NCBI RefSeq assembly: GCF_004293625.1
Contig: NZ_CP033040.1
Span: 930,001-994,000, forward strand
Direction: 5' to 3'
Length of the DNA: 64,000 nt
Origin: Thiomicrorhabdus indica
Lineage (GTDB): Bacteria > Pseudomonadota > Gammaproteobacteria > Thiomicrospirales > Thiomicrospiraceae
Shown here: positions 28,683-37,699 of the stretch, piece by piece
Layout of the letters: the number at the start of each line of letters is the position of its first letter
Position numbering within the stretch: position 1 is the first letter of the stretch
Made by a program: the position numbers and the translations under genes
The notes under the pieces: model-generated
What the model saw: only the letters and a program-made list of their open reading frames with translations
What the model was told of the DNA's origin: nothing
Databases searched by the model: none

Positions 28683-29276
28683 GTGTCTAATTCAAAGCAG
28701 AAAGCAAAACTACAACCTCAATTTTCGACAGAATTTCTCAGTCAACTCGGTGTTCCTGCTTGGAGTGAAAATCCAGAGTTTTTTCACCGGCCGGTTGAGA
28801 ATCAAGTTCAAGATAATGCGTTGTTAGAGACGCAAGTTCGAAGTAGTGAGCCTGAGTCACAAGCAAAGGTTCCTGTAGCTTCTTCCGAGCCAGTCCAAAA
28901 TTCATCTAATGATGTTTCAACAGTCCAACAAGTTGCTCGTGTCTTTATTGCTAGTGGCGTGGATGAAATTTGGCAGAACGAAACATCACTTGCTTGGCAG
29001 TTGTGGGAAAATATTTTATTGGCGTTTGGCTGGCAGGAATCGGAGGTTGAGTTTTTCGATGCGGCTACAATGGTCACAGAAGAGAGTCTTTTTGATTGTA
29101 TGGAAGCTTTAATGGAGTTGCCAATTGATCAAGTCTTTGTGATGTTGGATGATCACCCAATTGTTGAAATGTTGCAAGAGGGATTAGAGGTGGTGCATTT
29201 GCCGAGTTTTGAAGAAATGCTCGATGACCCTTATGCTAAGCAACGTTTTTATCAAAGCGTCATTCAGTACGCTTAA
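28683..29276 (+). CDS. holD: HolD-like DNA polymerase III psi subunit
   Basis: 197 aa with a GTG start and weak ribosome binding site. The N-terminus FLSQLGVPAWSENPEFF resembles the E. coli HolD pattern (QLGITQW...) that contacts chi, and the C-terminus LPSFEEMLDDPYAKQRFYQSV resembles the HolD end (SPALTDLRANPTARAALWQQI). Between them is a linker of about 50 residues rich in S, E and Q, which makes it longer than E. coli HolD (137 aa). The gene precedes rimI exactly as in E. coli holD-rimI. Palindrome ACCGGCCGGT at 28786-28795 reads HRPVE. Assignment rests on short patterns plus synteny. Confidence 0.65.
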   Translation: MSNSKQKAKLQPQFSTEFLSQLGVPAWSENPEFFHRPVENQVQDNALLETQVRSSEPESQAKVPVASSEPVQNSSNDVSTVQQVARVFIASGVDEIWQNETSLAWQLWENILLAFGWQESEVEFFDAATMVTEESLFDCMEALMELPIDQVFVMLDDHPIVEMLQEGLEVVHLPSFEEMLDDPYAKQRFYQSVIQYA

Positions 29277-29284
29277 TTCTTTAC

Positions 29285-29601
29285 GGAACCTCTGATCGAA
29301 TCAGATTAATTTCTCAGCTCTTCGCCGAGTTCTTCGTTTCTGGCAACGCCAAATTTTTCAGGTCAAGGCGTGAAGTTACAGGAATGTCTAGACTTTGCAA
29401 AACTTCGCAATGCAGAGATGATAAATTTCTCGGCTCTTCGCCAAGTTCTAGGTTTGGCTAAGCCCCTGCGGGCGTAGCTTCAACCCCGTTTCTTTGTTGT
29501 TGTGACCCTTGACCTTAGAGTAACTAAGGTCGGCGTGCCACGCCTAAAATAACCGGGCTTGAAGTCACGCAGAATTTCAATTTGATTCAATCAGAGGTTC
29601 C
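29285..29601. mobile_element. 317-bp MITE-like element with 19-bp terminal inverted repeats
   Basis: The ends are GGAACCTCTGATCGAATCA (29285-29303) and TGATTCAATCAGAGGTTCC (29583-29601), reverse complements at 18 of 19 positions. Both sides carry TTAC (29281-29284 and 29602-29605), a plausible 4-bp target duplication. There is no transposase ORF. Inside, a segment of about 30 bp is repeated twice (start TTTCTC(A/G)GCTCTTCGCC; about 29308 and 29423). It fills the gap between holD and rimI and ends 10 bp before the rimI ATG. Confidence 0.8.
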
Positions 29602-29611
29602 TTACATTTTC

Positions 29612-30088
29612 ATGTCTGATTTTTTTGTTCGTGCCATGTCTGAAACGGATTTGCCAGATGTTTTGGCAATTGAGCGTAAAGCCTATGCATTTCCTTGGTC
29701 GCAAAAGGGATTTGAAAATGCCTTGGATCAGGGACTCAATTTTGTCTTTGAAAATCTTCAAAAACAAATTATAGGCTATGGCTGTTTTTTAACGGTTTTG
29801 GATGAAGCGACGCTCATGAATCTTTGTATTTCGCCAGATTATCAGGGGCAAGGTATCGCAAAATCCGCTTTAAAACAGTTGCTGGAAAAACTGCAAGATA
29901 ACTTTCAGTTTATCTATTTAGAAGTTCGAGAATCTAACCGGCCGGCAAGAAACCTCTATACTAAATTTGGATTTAGTGAAGATGGTATTCGCAAAAACTA
30001 TTATCCGGCTTGGATTAAGAAAGACGGTGTTCAAACTGAAGGTCGTGAGGACGCGATTTTAATGTCAAAGCGGTTGAGAAATATCTAA
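29612..30088 (+). CDS. rimI: ribosomal protein bS18-alanine N-acetyltransferase
   Basis: 158-aa GNAT enzyme that acetylates the N-terminus of ribosomal protein S18. Motif A is LCISPDYQGQGIAKSALKQLL, followed by YLEVRESNRPARNLYTKFGF, which is characteristic of RimI. The ATG at 29612 is chosen over an upstream in-frame start inside the MITE-like element. The only nearby purine stretch, AGAGG at 29593-29597, belongs to the element's terminal repeat, so insertion may have replaced the native ribosome binding site. A variant palindrome (ACCGGCCGGC, 29937-29946) lies inside. Confidence 0.92.
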   Translation: MSDFFVRAMSETDLPDVLAIERKAYAFPWSQKGFENALDQGLNFVFENLQKQIIGYGCFLTVLDEATLMNLCISPDYQGQGIAKSALKQLLEKLQDNFQFIYLEVRESNRPARNLYTKFGFSEDGIRKNYYPAWIKKDGVQTEGREDAILMSKRLRNI

Positions 30089-30201
30089 CAGTAGATCGCT
30101 AAGGTTTTTTAGGGTTGCGTAGGTTAAGGATGATCTGGAGAGAGCATCCTTTGAAAGTGAGTTCCTATCACCCTAAAATTTCTTACAGATCAAGGTGCTG
30201 C

Positions 30202-31002
30202 TTAGTTCTTACGGTTTTTAGGTGCCGTTTGCCCAATAATTTGTGCCATATGTTTATAAAGTTTTGGATTGGTTGCCAGAATGTTTCCACTCGCTAAGTA
30301 ATTTTCTCCGCCACCAAAATCTGTGACCAATCCACCGGCTTCTTGAACGATTAACGCTCCAGCAGCAATATCCCAAGGTTTTAGATTATATTCCCAGTAA
30401 CCATCAACTCGTCCGCAAGCGACATAAGCTAAATCCAAGGCAGCAGAACCTGCACGACGAATGCCGGCTGTTTCTGTCATAAAACGTTTGAAGCCTGCAA
30501 GATATTCATCCGCATAGTCAAATTGATAGTAAGGGAAGCCGGTCGCCATTAAAGAGTTTTCCAACTCTTTTTGCTCTGAAACACGTATTCGAGTTTGGTT
30601 TAACCACGCTCCTTCACCTCGGCTAGCGGAAAACATCTCATCTTTGACAGGGTCATAAATGGCTGCATGTTGCAGTTTGCCATTTTCAGTTACTGCAATT
30701 GAAACAGCGAAGTGCGGAAACTGGTGTAAAAAGTTGGTTGTGCCATCTAAAGGATCAATAATCCATTCAAATTTACTATTGGTTTTATGCCGGCCGGTTT
30801 CTTCTGCCAAAATGGCATGGTCTGGATGGTATTTGCGAATGGTTTGAATGATTCTCTGTTCCGCTTCAAAATCGACTTGGCTGACAAAGTCGTTCCGGCC
30901 TTTTTGCTGAATTTCAACCGCATCAAATCGCTCAAGATGATAACGGATGGATTTTCCAGCAGCTTTTGCGGCTTCTTGAGCAATATTCAATAATGGATGC
31001 AT
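30202..31002 (-). CDS. suhB: inositol-1-monophosphatase family protein SuhB
   Basis: 266-aa Mg-dependent phosphatase. Metal-site motifs are ILAEETG, WIIDPLDGTTNFLH and the C-terminal WDIAAGALIVQEAGG. In enterobacteria SuhB also joins the rRNA antitermination complex. AGGAGA precedes the ATG. It is divergent from trmJ, the standard suhB-trmJ-cysE-iscR order. A variant palindrome (GCCGGCCGGT, 30789-30798) lies inside the gene. Confidence 0.95.
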   Translation of the reverse strand: MHPLLNIAQEAAKAAGKSIRYHLERFDAVEIQQKGRNDFVSQVDFEAEQRIIQTIRKYHPDHAILAEETGRHKTNSKFEWIIDPLDGTTNFLHQFPHFAVSIAVTENGKLQHAAIYDPVKDEMFSASRGEGAWLNQTRIRVSEQKELENSLMATGFPYYQFDYADEYLAGFKRFMTETAGIRRAGSAALDLAYVACGRVDGYWEYNLKPWDIAAGALIVQEAGGLVTDFGGGENYLASGNILATNPKLYKHMAQIIGQTAPKNRKN

Positions 31003-31156
31003 AAGGGTCTCCTGATTAGAATTTTCGGACTTGTGCCGATTTAGCGTGTTTGAGGCATTAATTGATGCTTGGTCACTACGGGTGCGAAGCCCGATATGAA
31101 AGAGTACAATGTTGGCACATAAAAAATTTAGATGATTATAAACGGAATAATAAACG

Positions 31157-31933
31157 ATGATTGAAGATTACTGTCTTGACCCTAACTTACAAAAAATTCG
31201 AGTGGTTTTGGTGGAGACATCTCATCCAGGAAATATTGGCGCTATCGCTCGCGCTATGAAAAACATGGGGTTGAGTGAACTGGTGTTGGTTAAACCAAAA
31301 GAGTTTCCTTCACAAGTCGCCTCTGCTCGGGCGTCGAGTGCCAGCGATATTCTTGACAGAGCTCGAGTCGTACAGTCATTGGATGAGGCTTTGGTCGGAT
31401 GTAAGCTTGCATTCGGTGCGAGTGCACGTTTAAGAAAAGTGTCTTGGCCACAATTGGATGTCCGCGAAACGGCTGAATTAGCAATTAAAACAGTGGTAGA
31501 GGATCAAGCAACCGTTGCTATGGTGTTTGGTCGTGAAGATTCTGGTTTAAGTAATGCTGAGATGGATAAGTGTCACTATTTGTCGCATATTCCATCAAAT
31601 CCAACTTATAGCTCGCTTAATATTAGTCAGGCAGTACAGGTTTTTGCGTATGAATGCTTAATGGCGACAAATGTAAAGTCGGTGCATCAAAAAGAAGGGT
31701 ATCGCCATAAATTAGCTTCCAGTGATCAATTGGAAGGGTTTTATGACCATTTATATCAAGCCCTTCAGGATATTGGTTTTTTAGATCCAAACAAAAATGC
31801 TCGATTTATGCGTCGAATGCGTCGATTATTTAATCGTTCGCAGTTGGATATTAAAGAAGTCGATATCCTGCGTGGAATTTTACGGGCGACCCAGCGCAAG
31901 TTGGGTGCAAAAGATTCGCAGAAAATAGATTAA
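31157..31933 (+). CDS. trmJ: tRNA (cytidine/uridine-2'-O-)-methyltransferase TrmJ
   Basis: 258-aa SPOUT methyltransferase modifying the ribose of position 32 in tRNA anticodon loops. N-terminal motif 1 is VLVETSHPGNIGAIARAMKNMG; motif 2 VFGREDSGLSNAEMDKC and motif 3 IPSNPTYSSLNISQAVQVFAYE form the SAM-binding knot. A C-terminal dimerisation tail follows. It lies 51 bp before cysE. Confidence 0.95.
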   Translation: MIEDYCLDPNLQKIRVVLVETSHPGNIGAIARAMKNMGLSELVLVKPKEFPSQVASARASSASDILDRARVVQSLDEALVGCKLAFGASARLRKVSWPQLDVRETAELAIKTVVEDQATVAMVFGREDSGLSNAEMDKCHYLSHIPSNPTYSSLNISQAVQVFAYECLMATNVKSVHQKEGYRHKLASSDQLEGFYDHLYQALQDIGFLDPNKNARFMRRMRRLFNRSQLDIKEVDILRGILRATQRKLGAKDSQKID

Positions 31934-31984
31934 ATAGCACAAGAAAAGAATCTATATAAAAACAAAAATTCTAAGGATAATCCA

Positions 31985-32815
31985 ATGTTTAAACGGCTAC
32001 GTTCTGATATAAATTGTGTGTTTGATCGAGATCCTGCGGCACGAAATACGTTTGAGGTTTTGACAACCTATCCCGGATTGCATGCGATTTTATTCTATCG
32101 GCTTGCGCATGTATTGTGGGGGTGGAAATTGAAATGGCTGTCGCGTTGGTTATCTGGCTTTGCGCGATGGTTTACAGGTATAGAGATTCACCCTGCGGCA
32201 AAAATTGGTGATCGTCTGTTTATTGATCATGGTATGGGTGTCGTGGTTGGTGAAACTGCCGAAATTGGTGATGATTGCACGCTCTATCATGGTGTAACGC
32301 TTGGAGGGACTTCATGGCAAAAAGGAAAACGTCATCCAACGTTGGGAAATGGTGTGGTTGTTGGGGCAGGAGCTAAAGTATTAGGCCCAATTGAAGTGGG
32401 TGATAATTGCCGAATAGGTTCTAATGCAGTCGTTCTGAAGCCAATTGAGTCAGGTAAAACCGTAGTTGGGATCCCAGGGCGCGTAGTTAAAAAATCTTCT
32501 GCGAATGAAAAGCGCCGTGCGCAGATGGCAGAAAAAATTGGTTTTGATGCCTATGGGGTTTCTCAGGAAACGCCGGATCCGGTTGAAAAGGCGATTTATA
32601 GTTTGCTTGATCATATTCAGGTTCAAGACGAAAAGTTGCAGAAACTTTCCGAAGCTTTAGTAAAAGTTGGGGGAGAAACGATTGATATGCATTTTCCTGA
32701 TTTAAGAGATGCGGTTTTAGAGCCTGATGACCCTGAGCAAGCTGCACATTTAAAACCTGAAGATGAAAAAGAAAATTCTTCAAAGCCTCACAATAGGGCT
32801 GATTACGAAAAGTAG
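31985..32815 (+). CDS. cysE: serine O-acetyltransferase (EpsC-type)
   Basis: 276-aa left-handed beta-helix enzyme making O-acetylserine for cysteine synthesis. The N-terminal region is short ([24 protein letters not shown]), as in the EpsC-type class, and the hexapeptide repeats hold [15 protein letters not shown], the catalytic HGVTLGG and PGRVVKK. The tail after about residue 190 is charged and longer than average. AAGGATAA lies before the ATG. Confidence 0.94.
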   Translation: MFKRLRSDINCVFDRDPAARNTFEVLTTYPGLHAILFYRLAHVLWGWKLKWLSRWLSGFARWFTGIEIHPAAKIGDRLFIDHGMGVVVGETAEIGDDCTLYHGVTLGGTSWQKGKRHPTLGNGVVVGAGAKVLGPIEVGDNCRIGSNAVVLKPIESGKTVVGIPGRVVKKSSANEKRRAQMAEKIGFDAYGVSQETPDPVEKAIYSLLDHIQVQDEKLQKLSEALVKVGGETIDMHFPDLRDAVLEPDDPEQAAHLKPEDEKENSSKPHNRADYEK

Positions 32816-33078
32816 CCATAATTGATATGGATTAAAGTAACTTGAGGGCTTATTTATAAACGAACGATAGATGTATTTAAGTATAGAAAGGTTTTTATTT
32901 TAAAAATAGCGTTCTGATTCAGGCAAATACTTGAGTAGTTTAGAAGGTTATTGTAATCTTAGCTCAATCATTGCATCCCCAAAAAAAATTAATATTAGAG
33001 AATATTTATATCGATTTGCTCTGTGATTGTTAGTAGTGCAAATTTTACGTCGTTTACAAATTTAAAAGGCCGAATCAA

Positions 33079-33510
33079 ATGAAACTTACTTCAAAAGGGC
33101 GTTACGCTGTCACAGCGATGCTTGATATTGCTTTGAACCAAGAGAAAGGTGCGATTACTTTGTCTTTGATTTCTGAGCGTCAGGGGATTTCGTTATCGTA
33201 TTTAGAACAAATTTTTGCAAAATTAAAGCGCGCGCAACTGGTTTCAAGTGCTCGTGGTCCAGGAGGTGGGTATCGTCTAAGCCGTAACCCAAAGGAAATT
33301 TCTGTTGGGCAAATTATTCATGCAGTGGATGAAAACTTGGATGCCAGTCAATGTTCAGGTCAGCAGAACTGTAAGGGCGGAGAGGAGTGCTTATCTCATC
33401 AGCTTTGGTGTGAAGTTAGTTCAAAGATTGATGATTTTCTTCAAGGGATTGCGCTTCAAGATGTGATGGATAAACAGCAGGTTGAACAGAAGGAAGTTCG
33501 GTTTGGCTAA
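33079..33510 (+). CDS. iscR: Fe-S cluster-sensing repressor IscR
   Basis: 143-aa Rrf2-family regulator with an N-terminal winged helix (KLTSKGRYAVTAMLDIAL, ISLSYLEQIFAKL) and cluster ligands C92, C98 and C104, the exact IscR spacing. It senses Fe-S supply and represses isc genes when clusters are plentiful. The canonical downstream genes iscS and iscU are absent; a terminator follows and then iscA. The 263-bp upstream region to cysE contains no ORF; I could not identify a clear IscR box in it. Confidence 0.94.
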   Translation: MKLTSKGRYAVTAMLDIALNQEKGAITLSLISERQGISLSYLEQIFAKLKRAQLVSSARGPGGGYRLSRNPKEISVGQIIHAVDENLDASQCSGQQNCKGGEECLSHQLWCEVSSKIDDFLQGIALQDVMDKQQVEQKEVRFG

Positions 33511-33540
33511 ACTTCTGACAGTCTGTTTTTGATGCAATTG

Positions 33541-33568
33541 ATTCTCATTTGTTGAGAATTTTTTTTTA
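33541..33568 (+). terminator. terminator between iscR and iscA
   Basis: ATTCTCA/TGAGAAT stem with a 5-nt loop and nine Ts. It separates iscR from iscA, unlike a normal isc operon. Confidence 0.75.
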
Positions 33569-33611
33569 AATTCGCTACAATGAAGCTTTAGAAAATTTAC
33601 GGAGATTTCCC

Positions 33612-33938
33612 ATGGCAGTTACTCTTACAGAATCAGCGTCACAAAGAGTTCAAGATATGATTGCTAAACGTGGGGCTGGTATCGGTTTGCGCGTCTCTAC
33701 TAAAGTGAGTGGTTGTGCAGGATTTGCTTATGTTGTCGATTATGCGGATTCTATCGACGAAGGTGATCAAGTTTTTGAGAGCTTTGGGACTAAGGTTGTA
33801 GTGGATGCTAAAAGTCTAGCAAATATTGATGGGATGGAAATTGATTACGTGCGCGAGAGCCTTTTGAATGAGGGGTTTGAGTTCAATAATCCAAATGTGA
33901 AGGACAGCTGCGGTTGTGGTGAGTCCTTTACTGTCTAA
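33612..33938 (+). CDS. iscA: A-type iron-sulfur carrier IscA
   Basis: 108 aa. The three conserved cysteines are in SGCAGFAY and at the end in KDSCGCGESF; the segment NPNVKDSCGCGESF favours IscA over ErpA. The protein carries iron or [2Fe-2S]/[4Fe-4S] clusters to target enzymes. CGGAGA lies before the ATG. It stands alone after the iscR terminator, where iscS, iscU and iscA would normally follow in sequence. Confidence 0.92.
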   Translation: MAVTLTESASQRVQDMIAKRGAGIGLRVSTKVSGCAGFAYVVDYADSIDEGDQVFESFGTKVVVDAKSLANIDGMEIDYVRESLLNEGFEFNNPNVKDSCGCGESFTV

Positions 33939-33978
33939 AGACCAATTCCATCAGCTGAAAGCTTGTTGAGAACGTTAG

Positions 33979-34007
33979 AAACCTCAGAAACTTCTGGGGT
34001 TTTTGTT
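33979..34007 (+). terminator. probable terminator after iscA
   Basis: AAACCTCAGAA pairs with TTCTGGGGTTT (one G-T pair) across a 3-nt loop, followed by Ts. Confidence 0.7.
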
Positions 34008-34078
34008 TTTCTGCAGTCAAAAATAATAATTGATAGAATACTTTTCATAAATTTTTTAGCGTGTTCAAAGGATCTAGC

Positions 34079-34498
34079 GTGCAAAAGACATTTTCAATCA
34101 TTAAGCCAGATGCCGTTAAACGAAATCTTATTGGAAAAATTCTCCAAAGGTTTGAGGACAATGGCCTTCAGGTTACCGCTTCTAAGATGATTCAGTTGAC
34201 AGCAGAACAGGCTGAAGGGTTTTATGCGGAACACAAAGGGCGTGATTTTTACGAGCCTTTAGTGGCTTACATGCTTTCTGGGCCAATTATTGTCCAAGTG
34301 CTTCAAGGTGAGAATGCGATTGCAAAGAATCGGGAGATTATGGGGGTGACAGATCCTTCGAAAGCGGCAGAGGGAACGATTCGCAAAGATTTCGCCTTAT
34401 CTGTCCGTGAAAACTCAGTGCATGGTTCCGATTCTCCAGAAAGTGCAGCAAGAGAGATTTCTTTCTTTTTTAATGAATCTGAAATTTGTGAGCGCTAA
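34079..34498 (+). CDS. ndk: nucleoside diphosphate kinase
   Basis: 140 aa. It balances NTP pools by phosphate transfer through the catalytic His in [16 protein letters not shown]. The N-terminus [18 protein letters not shown] is invariant in the family. The GTG at 34079 is chosen because AAAGGA (34067-34072) lies 6 bp upstream and it restores the normal N-terminus; an in-frame GTG at 34061 is rejected. It is 4 bp ahead of rlmN. Confidence 0.96.
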   Translation: MQKTFSIIKPDAVKRNLIGKILQRFEDNGLQVTASKMIQLTAEQAEGFYAEHKGRDFYEPLVAYMLSGPIIVQVLQGENAIAKNREIMGVTDPSKAAEGTIRKDFALSVRENSVHGSDSPESAAREISFFFNESEICER

Positions 34499-34502
34499 GC
34501 TA

Positions 34503-35669
34503 ATGTCGCAAAGCGTTACAGAAATAAAAGCAATGACACCGGCCGGTGACATGCAAAATCAGCTGTTTGAAAGTGAACTGCATAAAAAAACCGATTTGCT
34601 TGGCATGGATCGCCAAGCAATGGAAGCTTTTTTCAAGGAGATTGGTGAAAAGCCTTTCCGTGCTGGCCAAATTATGAAATGGATTCATCAGTTTGGGATT
34701 TCAGAGTTTGATGAAATGACCAATCTGAGCAAAGCACTGCGTGAAAAGTTAAAAAAAATTGCAGTGGTACGAACGCCTAAAATTGTTGCGGAACAGGTTT
34801 CGGAAGATGGCACCATCAAGTGGTTGTTAGAAGTGGATAATAGCAATTCCGTTGAGACGGTGTTCATTCCGGAAAAAAATCGTGGCACTTTGTGCATCTC
34901 TTCTCAAGTCGGGTGTGCTCTGGATTGTAAATTCTGTGCAACGGGTAAGCAGGGGTTTAATCGTAATCTTGAAAACTGGGAAATTATCGCTCAAATGTGG
35001 GTTGCGAATAAGGCATTAGGTTGTTTGCCAAAAGAAGAACGTCGCATTTCCAATGTTGTTTTTATGGGAATGGGTGAGCCGCTTTTGAATGTGAAGCATA
35101 CTTTTCCAGCGGCTCGTATTTTGATGGATGACTTTGCTTATGGTTTGTCGAAACGTCGAGTGACTATTTCGACGGCTGGTGTGGTGCCAGCAATTGACAT
35201 GATTAAGGCGGAGCTTGATGTTTCTCTAGCGATTTCATTGCATGCACCGAACAACCCTTTACGGGATGTATTGGTTCCGATTAATGAAAAATACCCACTT
35301 GAAGTCTTAATGCCTAGTCTTTATCGGTATGTAGAAGGTGGGCACAGTAAGAAGCATGTGACGGTTGAATATGTCATGATTGATCATGTTAATGATCGAG
35401 TAGAGCATGCACAAGAACTTGTGGCTTTACTTGGAGAGTTGCCATGCAAGGTTAACTTGATTCCATTTAATCCGTTCCCTGATACGGATTATAAACGCTC
35501 ATCCAATAATGCCATTCATCGTTTTCGTGAAGTTTTGGAAAAAGGTGGTTTGAATGTCACGGTACGTAAAACACGTGGTGATGACATTGATGCGGCTTGT
35601 GGGCAATTAGCAGGTAAGGTTAAAGACCGTACTAAACGAACACTACATAAAATTGAATTTAATCGTTAG
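34503..35669 (+). CDS. rlmN: dual-specificity rRNA/tRNA adenine C2-methyltransferase RlmN
   Basis: Radical SAM enzyme that methylates A2503 of 23S rRNA and A37 of some tRNAs. The cluster motif is CALDCKFCATG; the methylated cysteine is in DIDAACGQLAG near the C-terminus. The ATG at 34503 follows the ndk stop by 4 bp, so translational coupling is likely; a further in-frame ATG at 34533 is possible. About 388 aa. Palindrome ACCGGCCGGT at 34538-34547 encodes TPAGD near the N-terminus, before the conserved domain. Confidence 0.95.
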   Translation: MSQSVTEIKAMTPAGDMQNQLFESELHKKTDLLGMDRQAMEAFFKEIGEKPFRAGQIMKWIHQFGISEFDEMTNLSKALREKLKKIAVVRTPKIVAEQVSEDGTIKWLLEVDNSNSVETVFIPEKNRGTLCISSQVGCALDCKFCATGKQGFNRNLENWEIIAQMWVANKALGCLPKEERRISNVVFMGMGEPLLNVKHTFPAARILMDDFAYGLSKRRVTISTAGVVPAIDMIKAELDVSLAISLHAPNNPLRDVLVPINEKYPLEVLMPSLYRYVEGGHSKKHVTVEYVMIDHVNDRVEHAQELVALLGELPCKVNLIPFNPFPDTDYKRSSNNAIHRFREVLEKGGLNVTVRKTRGDDIDAACGQLAGKVKDRTKRTLHKIEFNR

Positions 35670-35686
35670 GTTCATTGGAAAATCTT

Positions 35687-36193
35687 ATGCGAGAGACCAA
35701 CTCTGTTTCGATTTCTGGATTACTTGCTCATGCAAGAGATGATAAAGAAATGAGTCTGGAACAGGCTGCCGAGAAGCTAAATTTATCAGCAGAACAGTTA
35801 AGTGTTTTTGAAAAGCCCAATTTAGATGTTTCAGAGTTGACGGCATTTGAACGTGGATATTTACGAAACTATGCCGTTTTGCTTGAAGTAGATCTTCAAC
35901 AGTTTCCAGAGCTTTTACCGGCCGGTAATAATTTGACAAGTGAGTTACATCCAACCGCTGAATATAATGATTATTCACAAAAACCACCTTTTTTTGGTGC
36001 TTCGTTATTTAAAAAGATTTTTTGGTCATTATTGCTATTCTTGATTGGGTATGGAGTTTATTCAGTTTGGCCCGGAGGGGCTGAGCTTTCGGAAATTGCT
36101 GAAGATTCTTTTGAGTTGCGGCTTGAAATCCCTGATTTAATTGAGTCCGAAAACGAACCCTCAACAGTAATAAATGGTGACAGTAGTAAGTAA
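35687..36193 (+). CDS. RodZ-like helix-turn-helix membrane protein, short
   Basis: 168 aa. An N-terminal Xre-like helix-turn-helix (LLAHARDDKEMSLEQAAEKLNLSAEQLSVFE...RGYLRNYAVLLEVD) is followed by one transmembrane helix (IFWSLLLFLIGYGVYSVW, about 112-129) and a short acidic periplasmic tail. RodZ anchors MreB filaments; this copy lacks the long periplasmic beta domain. The ATG at 35687 has GGAAA upstream and is preferred to a TTG at 35675. It sits between rlmN and hisS where rodZ is expected; pilF and ispG, usual flanking genes, are missing. Palindrome at 35917-35926 encodes LPAGN. Confidence 0.75.
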   Translation: MRETNSVSISGLLAHARDDKEMSLEQAAEKLNLSAEQLSVFEKPNLDVSELTAFERGYLRNYAVLLEVDLQQFPELLPAGNNLTSELHPTAEYNDYSQKPPFFGASLFKKIFWSLLLFLIGYGVYSVWPGGAELSEIAEDSFELRLEIPDLIESENEPSTVINGDSSK

Positions 36194-36280
36194 CATTACA
36201 CAGGCCTTTGACAGGCAATGTGGAAGCACTGAAGATAACGTCTTTTCAATAAAATAAGAATGAATAAAAAGTAAAAATCT

Positions 36281-37555
36281 ATGTCTAAACAAATTTCAGC
36301 TATTCGCGGCATGAATGATCTTTATGGTGAACAAGCAGCAGCTTTTGAGTATTTAGTTGAGTCTGCACAAGCGGTTTTACAGCAGTACGGATATGAATCG
36401 ATTCGTTTGCCGATTGTTGAAAAGACGCAACTGTTTGCTCGCTCAATTGGTGAAGTTACCGACATTGTTGAAAAAGAAATGTATACGTTTGATGACCGTA
36501 ACGGTGATAGCTTGACCCTTCGTCCAGAAGGTACTGCTGGTTGTGTTCGAGCAGTTATTCAAAATGGGCTTGCATATAACCAGATTCAAAAGTTGTTTTA
36601 TACAGGGCCAATGTTTCGCTATGAACGTCCTCAGAAAGGTCGTTATCGCCAATTTCACCAGTTTGGGGTTGAGGTCTTTGGTTTAGCCACGCCAGATATT
36701 GATGCTGAGTTGATTGTTTTATCTGCCCGTTTGTGGGAGAAGCTTTGTTTGGAAAACCTTGAATTACAAATCAATTCTCTAGGCTCTGCGCAAGCACGTG
36801 CGGATTATCGGGATATATTGGTGGTTTATTTTAATGAGCATAAAGACCGATTGGACGAAGACAGCTTACGGAGATTGGATTCAAACCCATTGCGAATTTT
36901 GGATACTAAAAATCCCGATATGAAAGAGTTGGTTGAAAATGCACCTAAGCTCATTGATCACTTGGATGATGAATCGATTCAGCATTTTGAGAATGTTAAA
37001 GGCTATCTGGATGATGCAGGAATTGATTATGTAGTGAACCCAAACCTTGTGCGTGGTCTCGATTATTACAATCGCACAGTGTTTGAGTGGGTGACCACAG
37101 AGTTAGGTGCGCAAGGAACGGTTTGCGCAGGTGGACGATACGACGGCTTGGTTGAACAAATCGGTGGTAAAGCAACGCCAGCGGTTGGTTTTGCCATGGG
37201 TATTGAGCGTTTAATGGCATTGCTGATGGATAAAGATTTAGTACCGGCCGGTCACAATTCGCCCGATATTTATGTGGTCTTGGTTGGAGATAAGGTTCAA
37301 CGTCCAGGTATGGTGCTTGCTGAAATGTTACGGGATTCAACAAGTCGATTCAAAGTCCAGATGAATTGCGGTGGAGGTAGCTTTAAAAGTCAATTTAAAA
37401 AAGCGGACAAGTCAGGTGCGCAGTTTGCAATTATTTTGGGAGATGAAGAAGTTGAACAAAAATCTGTCTCTGTTAAGTTTTTACGCCAAGCGCAAGAACA
37501 GCAAACGGTGTCTTGGGACAATCTGGTTGAATTTATCGAACAACATGCCGGTTAA
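36281..37555 (+). CDS. hisS: histidyl-tRNA synthetase
   Basis: 424-aa class IIa synthetase. Motif 1 begins [10 protein letters not shown], motif 2 includes [24 protein letters not shown], the histidine-A motif is [16 protein letters not shown], and motif 3 is [15 protein letters not shown]. The C-terminal anticodon-binding domain is complete. Palindrome ACCGGCCGGT at 37243-37252 encodes VPAGH at the join between the catalytic and anticodon domains. Confidence 0.97.
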   Translation: MSKQISAIRGMNDLYGEQAAAFEYLVESAQAVLQQYGYESIRLPIVEKTQLFARSIGEVTDIVEKEMYTFDDRNGDSLTLRPEGTAGCVRAVIQNGLAYNQIQKLFYTGPMFRYERPQKGRYRQFHQFGVEVFGLATPDIDAELIVLSARLWEKLCLENLELQINSLGSAQARADYRDILVVYFNEHKDRLDEDSLRRLDSNPLRILDTKNPDMKELVENAPKLIDHLDDESIQHFENVKGYLDDAGIDYVVNPNLVRGLDYYNRTVFEWVTTELGAQGTVCAGGRYDGLVEQIGGKATPAVGFAMGIERLMALLMDKDLVPAGHNSPDIYVVLVGDKVQRPGMVLAEMLRDSTSRFKVQMNCGGGSFKSQFKKADKSGAQFAIILGDEEVEQKSVSVKFLRQAQEQQTVSWDNLVEFIEQHAG

Positions 37556-37699
37556 AGTTTGAGGTTGATTTTTATCTTTTGAAAAAGCCCTCACAATTTG
37601 AGCAAACTCAGTAAAATAACCAAACTTTTACATTCCTGTGATAACACAGGTGCTTAACTGAACAAATATCGAAATACATAGAGAGAAAAGGTTGACTTC

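Noticed and set aside
29582-29611. Upstream start for rimI
   Set aside because: The extra ten codons lie in the MITE-like element's terminal repeat and target duplication; the ATG at 29612 matches the family N-terminus.
30115-30297. 60-aa ORF on the plus strand after rimI
   Set aside because: It overlaps the 3' end of suhB on the other strand and has no family pattern or good ribosome binding site.
34407-34502. Upstream start for rlmN
   Set aside because: It would overlap ndk by about 90 bp with no similarity to RlmN; the ATG at 34503 lies right after the ndk stop.
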